Below are positions 28,201 through 37,200 of a DNA stretch of 64,000 nucleotides, piece after piece. The translations under genes and the position numbers were made by a program. The stretch comes from Nocardia seriolae NBRC 15557 (lineage in GTDB: Bacteria; Actinomycetota; Actinomycetes; Mycobacteriales; Mycobacteriaceae): assembly GCF_007990715.1 (NCBI RefSeq), contig NZ_BJWY01000010.1, positions 37,316-101,315 of the forward strand. The letters are read 5' to 3'. Every line of letters starts with the position of its first letter. Positions within the stretch are counted from its first letter, which is position 1. The notes beneath the pieces were generated by a model. That model had not been told where the DNA came from. It worked only from the letters and a program-made list of their open reading frames with translations, and searched no databases.

Positions 28201-31200
28201 AACACGGCTGCCATCCGGCGCGGTGCTCCTGCGGTTGCGGTGCGACTGCTGCCGGACCTGCTGACCGCCGCCGGAACGGCTCAGCGTGTCGCCGTGGGAA
28301 CTCCCGCGCAGCCCGCGGTTCGCCGTGGCGATGTCGCGGCATCGCATCGCAATCCCTTCCTCGCTGCGGATCTCACCTATGCCGAGCTGGATGATCTGTC
28401 GAATCGGCTGGCGCGCAGGCTGATCGAGAACGGCGCGGGCCCGGAGCGGGCCGTGCTGGTGGTGCTGCCGCGGTCGGTCGAGGCCATGGTCGCCATCTGG
28501 GCGGTGGCCAAGACCGGTGCGGCGTTCGTGCCGGTCGACAGCGCGCAACCGGCCGCCCGGACCGCCGTGATGGCGTCCGAATGCGGAGCGACACTGGGCA
28601 TTACGGTGACCGCACCCGACATCGAGCTGCCCTCGGAGGTCGACTGGCTGCGGCTGAACGATCCCATCGTCGCGGGGCGTCTTGCCGGGCTGTCCGGTGC
28701 GGCGCTGACCGATGCCGATCGCCTGGCACCGCTGCGCCCCGGCCAGGCCGCGTACGTCGTCTTCACCTCCGGTTCCACCGGAACACCCAAGGGTGTCGTG
28801 GTCACCCACGCCGGTCTGGCGAGCATGGTCGCCGCCACCGTGGAGCGGATTCGGATCGATCGCGATTCCCGGGTGATGCACTGCCTGCATCCGGCATTCG
28901 ATGCCGCGATCCTGGTCTGGCTGTCCACCTTCGCTGCCGGTGGCACGCTCGTGCTGGCCCCGCCGACGGCCAATGCCGGGGCGGAGCTGGGTGCCGCGCT
29001 CACCGAAAGCGCCGCCACACATCTGATCTGCACCCCGTCGGTGCTCGCCACCGTCGATACCGAAGATCTGGCGACGGTTCGGGCCATCGCCACCGGCGGT
29101 GAGGCTTGCACACCCGCCCTGGTGACGCGTGTCGGAGCGGATCGACTGCTGGTGAACTCCTACGGTCCGGCCGAGACCACCATTGCCACCAGCTACGGCG
29201 ATCCGATGACCACGGACACCGCCACCGTGATCGGCAACCCGATCGCCGGTGTGGCCATGCTGGTGCTGGACCACTGGCTGCGGCCCGTGCCGCTGGGCGC
29301 GGTCGGGGAGCTTTACCTGAGCGGTCCCGCCCTGGCGCGCGGATACGCCGCCCGGACCGCCGCGACCGCAGCTCGGTTCGTGGCCGATCCCTACGCCGCC
29401 GGTGCCCGCATGTATCGCACCGGCGATCTCATACGTTGCACGGCAGCGGGTTTCGAGTATGTCGGCCGCACCGACTTCCAGGTGAAGATTCGCGGTATTC
29501 GCGTCGAGCCCGGTGAGGTGGATGCCGCGCTGCTGACCCACCCGATGGTGGCGGCGGCGGTGACCGTGGCTCATCGCGGGCAGACCGGCGCAATGATGCT
29601 GGCCTCCTACGTTTCGCTCGCGCCGGGCGCAGCGGTGTCCGCCGATGACCTGTCGGCGTGGCTGGCGGGCAGGTTGCCCCGGTATCTGGTGCCTGCCGGC
29701 ATCCAGGTGCTCGACGAGCTGCCGCGGACCGCGGGCGGCAAGGTCGATCCGCGGGCGCTTCCGGAACCGCAAGTGGCGCAGGCGGAATACGTGGAGCCGG
29801 TGGGTGACGAGGCCATCGTCGCCGAGATCTACGCCGATGTGCTGGGACTCGAGCGCATCGGTGCGCGCGATGATTTCTTCGCGCTGGGCGGGGATTCACT
29901 CATCGCCACCCGGGTGGTAGCGCGGTTGAGCGCCGCCCTGCACCGGACGGTACCGGTGCGCACCCTGTTCGAGGCCCCGGTGGTGGCGGAACTGGCCCGG
30001 CGCGTGCGGGCCGCCGAATCGGCGGCCGAAGGTCCGGCGCTGGTGCGCGGGCCGCGCCCGGAGCCGGTGCCGTTGTCGCCCGCGCAGCAGCGCATGTGGT
30101 TCGTCAACCGCTTCGATCCGGGATCCCCGGCCTACAACGTGCCGGTGGCGCTGCGACTTTCGGGCCACCTGGACACGGCGGCGCTGCGGGCGGCGGTCTA
30201 CGACGTGATCGACCGCCACGAGACCCTGCGCACGGTCTACCCGGATCTCGATGGCGTCGGCGTCCAGCGGATTCGCGCCGTGGACGAGATCGCGCTCGAC
30301 CTCGAACCCGTCGTGATTCCCGCCGACCGGCTGCCGGAAACGGTGATACGCACCGTCACACAGGGATTCGATGTCACCGCGGCGGTTCCCCTGCGGCTGA
30401 ACGTCTTCCGCATCGAAGGCACGGAAGACGAACACGTGGTCGTGCTCGTCGCCCACCACATCGCGACCGACGGCTTCTCCATGGCCCCGCTGACCCGGGA
30501 TCTGGCTGCCGCGTACGCGACCCGGGCCGCCGGGCAGACACCCGCGTGGGAGCCGTTGCCGGTGCAGTACGCGGATTACAGCCTGTGGCAGCTGGATCGG
30601 CTCGGGGCGGAGGACGATCCGGAGTCACTGCTGGCGCGTCAGGTGCGGTACTGGTCGCAGCACCTGGCCGAGCTGCCCGATCACCTGGAACTGCCGACCG
30701 ATCGGCCCCGTCCGGCGCGCGCCTCGTACCGGGCGGCCGAGTGGACCACCCGGGTGGACGGCGACCTGACCGCCGCGATCGAACGGTGTGCCCGCGCGCA
30801 TCGGGCCACGCCGTTCATGGTGGTGCACGCGGCCTTCGCGGTGCTGCTGGCCCGTCTGGGCGGTGGCCCCGATATCGCGGTCGGCACGCCGGTCGCCGGT
30901 CGCGGACGGCGTGAGCTCGACGATCTGGTCGGGATGTTCGTCAATACCCTGGTGCTGCGCACCGGGATCCGGCTCGGGGAGAGCTTCGCCGACCTGCTCG
31001 AGCGGGTGCGCGATATCGATCTCGCCGCCTTCGAACACGCCGATATGCCGTTCGAACGGCTGGTGGATGTCCTGGCACCGGCCCGCTCGCAGGCCCGCCA
31101 TCCCATCGTCCAGGTCATGCTGGTCTACCAGAACCTGGTGATCCCGGAGCTCCGGCTGCCCGAGCTGACCGTGGCCCCGCTCGAAATGCCGCAGACCACC

Positions 31201-34200
31201 AGCCGATTCGACCTCATGCTGACCCTGCGGGACGCCGGTGACGACGGCATGTCGGCCGTATTCACCTACGCGCGTGACCTTTTCGACGAATCGACGGTCA
31301 CCGCGTTCGGCGCACGGTTGCTGCGCCTGCTGGAGCGGATCATCGCCGATCCGTCCGCGCCGGTCGGGGATCTGGAGCTGCTCGCCGCCGGTGAGCGCGC
31401 CGCGCTGCTGGATCGCACCGGCGGCCCGGCGGTGCGGCCCGGCACACTGCCGGAGCTGCTGGCCGCGGCGGTGGCGGCGAATCCGGACGGCCCGGCCGTC
31501 ACCTTCGCCGGTCGCGCCCTGACCTACACCGAGCTGGACGCCGCCTCGTCGCGGCTGGCGCGCGAGCTCATCGCGCGCGGCGCGGGCCCGGATGTGCGGG
31601 TGGCCATGGCCGTTCCGCGCTCCATCGAATCGGTGCTGGCCGTCTGGGCCATCACCAAATCCGGCGCGGGTCTCGTCCCGGTGGACCCGAACTATCCCGC
31701 CGACCGCATCGAGCACATGGTCACCGATTCCGGAGCGCTGTTCGGGGTGGCACTGGGTGCGGCCGCGCCCACGCTGCCCGCACTGCCGGGGCAGTGGCTG
31801 CCGCTGGACGACCCCTATCTGCTGCGGGACCTCGAAAAGCATTCGGCCGCACCGATATCGGATGCCGACCGCCGGGCCCCGCTGCGACCGGGCAATATCG
31901 CCTACATCACCTACACCTCCGGCTCCACCGGTGTGCCCAAGGGCGTGCTGGTGACCCATGCGGGCCTGGCCAACTACAGCCGGGCACAGCTGGATCGGCT
32001 CCGGCTCGATTCCTCCTCGCGCACCCTGCATTTCGCGTCGCCCAGCTTCGACGGCGCGATGCTGGAGCTGCTGCAGGCCGTCGGCCCGGCCGCCACCATG
32101 GTGATCGTCGAGCCCGGGATCATCGGCGGCGAGGAACTGGCGGAGGTGATCCGCGGCGAGCGGGTGACCCACGCGTTCCTCACCACCGCCGCGGCCGCGA
32201 CCATGGAGACCACCGGGCTCGACGAACTCCGGGTGCTGTCGGCCGGTGGCGAGGCCATGCCCGCGGACCTGGTGGCCAAGTGGACGGCCCCCGCGCCCGA
32301 CGGCTCGGTGCGCGCCCTCCACAACGTGTACGGCCCGACCGAGACCACCATCGTCACCAATATGAGTCCGCCACTGGTGGCCGGTGATCCGCTGGTCATC
32401 GGCGCACCGATCCGCGGTGTGCGGGCCCTGGTCCTCGACCCGCGCCTGCGGCCGGTGCCCGAGGGCGTCGTCGGTGAGCTGTACCTGTCGGGCATCCAAC
32501 TGGCTCGCGGATATCACGCCCGGCCCGGCCTCACCGCCGAACGGTTCGTCGCCAATCCCCATGAGCCGTCCGGTGAGCGCATGTACCGCACCGGCGACCT
32601 GGTGCGCTGGCGGCCGGACGCGACCGGACATCCGGCCATCGAGTACCTGGGACGCAATGACTTCCAGGTGAAGGTGCGTGGGTTCCGCATCGAACTCGGC
32701 GAGATCGACGCGGCGCTGGTCGCGCACGAGAGCGTCGAATTCGCGGTCACCGTCGGCTACCGGCGCTCCGGGACGGCCGAGTCCACGGCGGTCGTGTCCT
32801 ACGTGCTGGCCGCTCCGGGCCACGACATCGACACCGCGGAGCTCACCGAGTTCGTGGCCGAGCGCCTGCCGGAATACATGGTGCCCATGGCCATTACGGT
32901 CCTGGACGAACTGCCCCTCACCCCGGTCGGGAAGCTGGACCGCCGGGCGCTGCCCGAACCGGTGTTCGGTGCGCGCGAATTCCGCGCTCCCCGAGGCGAA
33001 CTCGAAACACTGGTCGCCGAGGTGTTCGCGGAGGTTCTGGGCGCGGAGCGGGTCGGCGCGGACGATCACTTCTTCACCCTCGGCGGAAACTCGCTGCTGG
33101 CAACGCAGGTGACCGCGCGCCTCGGCGCGGCCCTCGACACCCGGGTGCCGGTGCGGGCGCTGTTCGACGCCCCGACCGTGACCGCGCTCACTGCGGCCCT
33201 GGCCACCGGTGTGTCCGCGGCCCGTCCGCGCCTCGAAGCGCGCCCGCGCCCGGAGCGCATTCCACTGTCCGCGGCGCAGCTGCGCATGTGGTTCCTCAAC
33301 CGACTGGAACCGGAGTCGCCCGCCTACAACATCCCCGGCGCGTTCAATATCGAAGGGGCCCTGGATATCACGGCTCTGCGAGCCGCCATCGACGATGTGG
33401 TCGCCCGCCACGAGACCCTGCGGACGATCTACCCGGTCGATCCGGACGGGCAGCCGTATCAGCGAATCCTGCCCGCCACACCGGGTTCCACACCGGTGAC
33501 GGAGATCGCGGCGGCCGCCGACGAGGTCGCGGGCGTGCTGGCGTCGCAGCTGTCGCACGGCTTCGACGTCGGCCGCGAAACCCCGCTGCGGGTCTGCGTG
33601 GTGCACGTGGCACCCGAGCACACCGTGCTGGCCTGGGCCGTGCATCACATCGCCGCCGGCGGCTGGTCCATGACACCGATGGCGCGAGACATCGTGACCG
33701 CGTACGTCTCTCGCGCGGCCGATACCGCACCGCAGTGGAGTCCGCTGCCGCTGCAATACACCGACTACGCGCTGTGGCAGCGCGAACTGCTCGGAGCCGA
33801 CGACGACCCCGACGCCCTCGCGCACCGCCAGCTCGACTTCTGGCGTACCGCCCTCGCGGGCCTGCCGGAGGTCCACGGCCTGCCCACCGACCGGCCCCGC
33901 CCGCCCCGGCCGTCCGGGCGCGGCGACGATGTCGAATTCACCATCCCGGCCGAGGTTCACGAACGACTCCAGGCCCTCGGCCGCGCGCACGGCGCGAGCC
34001 CGTTCATGGTGGTGCACACCGCCCTGGCCATCCTGCTGGCCAGGCTGTCCGGGGAGACCGATATCGCCATCGGCTCGGTGGTCGCCGGCCGCGGCGAGGG
34101 CGAACTCGACGATCTCGTCGGCATGTTCGTCAATACGGTGGTACTGCGCACACAGCTCGACCCGGACGCCGTCTTCGCCGCCGCCCTGGATACCGTGCGG

Positions 34201-37200
34201 CAGTCGGATCTGGCGGTCTACGAGCACATGGAATTGCCGTTCGAGCGACTGGTGGACGCGCTGTCCCCGGAACGCTCCACCGCGCACCATCCGCTGTTCC
34301 AGGTGCTGCTGGCCTTCCAGAACCTGCGGACACCGCGAACCACCCTGCCCGGCTTGGCGATCAGCCCGGTGGAAGCGCCGGCGCCGGGATCGAAGTTCGA
34401 TCTCGAATGGGTGCTGGCCGAGGAGTTCGGTGCCGAGGGCGAACCGGCGGGGATCACCGGCAAGCTGGTCTACGCCACCGACCTCTTCGACCGTTCCACC
34501 GTCGCCACCCTGGCGGACCGGTTCGTGCGGGTGCTGACCGCCGCCACCGCCGATCCCGCTGCCCGGGTGTCGGATATCGACCTGCTCGACGCTGCCGAAC
34601 GCCGCGTCCTGGTGCCGGCGCGTGGACCCAGCGGGAGCGGCACGACCGGCACCCTGGTGCGGATCCTCACCGCGACCGCCGCCGCGCATCCCGATCGCCC
34701 GGCCATCGTCGCCGCGGGCCGGACCATCGGCTACCGGGACCTCGACCTCGCCTCCGATGCGCTGGCCGCCCGGCTGGCCACCGCCGGTGCAACCGTGGAA
34801 ACCGTTGTCGCCCTGGCCCTGCCGCGGGGCGCGGAACTGCTCACCGCAGTCTGGGCGGTGGCCAAGACCGGTGCCGCGTTCCTGCCTGTCGATCCGCGCA
34901 ATCCGCTCGACCGCATCGACCACATGCTCTCGGATTCCGGTGCGGTCCTCGGCCTCACCAGCGACGAGCATCGATCGGCGCTGCCGGACTCGGCCGAGTG
35001 GATGACGCTGAACGGCGCGGCGCGACCCGGAACCGGCGATCGGCCGATGCCCACCGCCGTGCACCCCGATCACCCGGCCTGGCTGATCTACACCTCCGGA
35101 TCGACCGGAACTCCCAAGGGCGTCACGGTTTCCCATCGCGGGCTCGCGAATCTCGTGACCTCACTGCGCCACACCTTCGGAGTGGATCAGTCATCCCGCG
35201 TATTGCTGGTCGCCTCAACGAGTTTCGATGCCTCGATGCACGAGGCGCTGATGGCCTTCGGTGTCGGCGGCGCGGCCGTGGTCGCCCCGCCGGAGGTATT
35301 CGCCGGTGACGCCCTGGCGAATCTCATCGCCTCCGAGCAGGTCACACACCTGGCCATGACGCCCACCGCCCTCGCGACCATGGATCCGGCCGCGGTGCCC
35401 ACCCTCCGGACACTGGGCGTGGGCGGTGAGGCCATCGGATCGGAACTGGCGCAGCGCTGGTCGGCGGATCGCACGCTGATCAATGTCTACGGGCCGACCG
35501 AATTCACCATCTGGGCAACGGCTTCCGAGCCGTTGACGGCAGAGGCGCCGATCACCATCGGCGGACCGATCCACGGTGCGGCCGTCCTCGTCCTCGACGA
35601 GCGGCTGCGGCCGGTGCCCATGGGCGTGGCCGGGGAGCTGTACCTGGCCGGGCCCGCGCTGGCCCGCGGCTATCACGCGCGCCCCGGGCTGACCGCGGCC
35701 CGGTTCGTCGCCGATCCGTACGGTTCGGCGGGTGAGCGCATGTACCGCACCGGCGATCTGGTCCGCTGGATCGGCGAACCGGCGTCCCCGCGACTGGAAT
35801 ACCTGGGCCGCAGCGACTTCCAGGTGAAGATCCGCGGTCAGCGCATCGAGCTCGGCGAGATCGACGCAGTGTTGTCGCGGGCCGAGGGCGTGGAGTCCGC
35901 TGTCACCCTGGGTGTTCCGGGACCAGGCGGGGCCACCGCGCTGGCGGCGTACGTGCAGCCCGCGCCCGACGCCGCGGTGGATCTCGCCGCATTGCGGGCC
36001 CACGCCGCCGCCGGACTGCCCGGGTACATGGTGCCGTCGGCCTTCGTGCTGCTCGACGCCATGCCGCTCAACGCGGTCGGCAAGCTCGATCGGAAGGCGC
36101 TGCCGCAGCCGGTATTCGAGGCCGAGACCGAGTATCGCCCGCCGACGACTCCCACCGAGATCGCACTCGCCGGGATCGTGGCGGAACTGCTGGGCCGCGA
36201 ACGGGTCGGCGTCCACGATTCGTTCTTCGCGCTCGGCGGCGACAGCATTCTCGCCATCCAGCTGGTCTCGCGGGCACGGCCGCACGGGATCGAGCTGTCC
36301 CCGATGCAGGTGTTCGAGCACCGCACGGTCGCGGCGCTGTCGGCACTGGCGGACAACGCCGGGGAGACCGTCGTGCTCGAGGAACTCGACGGCGGCGGCA
36401 CCGGCGAGCTGCCGCTCACCCCGGTCGTGCGCTGGATGACCGAGCGCGGCGGCGATTTCGGGCGCTTCGCCCAATCGGCGGTCTTGGAGCTGCCGTCCGG
36501 CATCACACGTGAACGGATCGTCGCCACCGTCACCGCGGCGGTGACCCGGCACGACATGCTGCGGGCCCGGCTCACCAACGAGGACGGCGACTGGCGACTG
36601 CGCACCCGCGAGCCCGGCGAGGTCGATGTCGACGCGCTGCTGCACCGCGTCGAATTCGACGAGAACGAGGTTGCCGGTCAGCGGGAACGCGCCGCCGCCG
36701 AACTGGATTCGGCTCTCGACCGGCTCGATCCGGCCAACGGCACGGTGCTGCAACTGATCTGGCTCGACCCCGAGGATGCCGCGGTGCGCCGCAACGGCCT
36801 GTTGATCCTGGTGGCTCACCACCTCGTGATCGACGGCGTGTCCTGGCGCATCCTGATCCCGGACCTGATCGCGGCGTGGGCGCAGATCGCCCAGGGTGCG
36901 ACGCCGGCCCTGCCCGAGACCGGCACCTCCATGCGACGGTGGGCGCACGCCCTGCGCGAAGCGGCCCACAGCGATACCCGCACGGCCGAACTCGACTACT
37001 GGCGTCGCCTCACCGACGAACCGGACCCGCTCATCGGCGATCGTGAACTCGACCCCGCCGTCGATCGCACGGCCACCGCGCGCGCCATCGATGTCACGGC
37101 CCCGGCCGAGGTCACCGACGCGCTGCTCACCACGCTGCCCGCGCTCTTCGACGGATCCGTGGAGGACGCCCTGCTGGCTGCCCTCGCGCTGGCCGTATTG

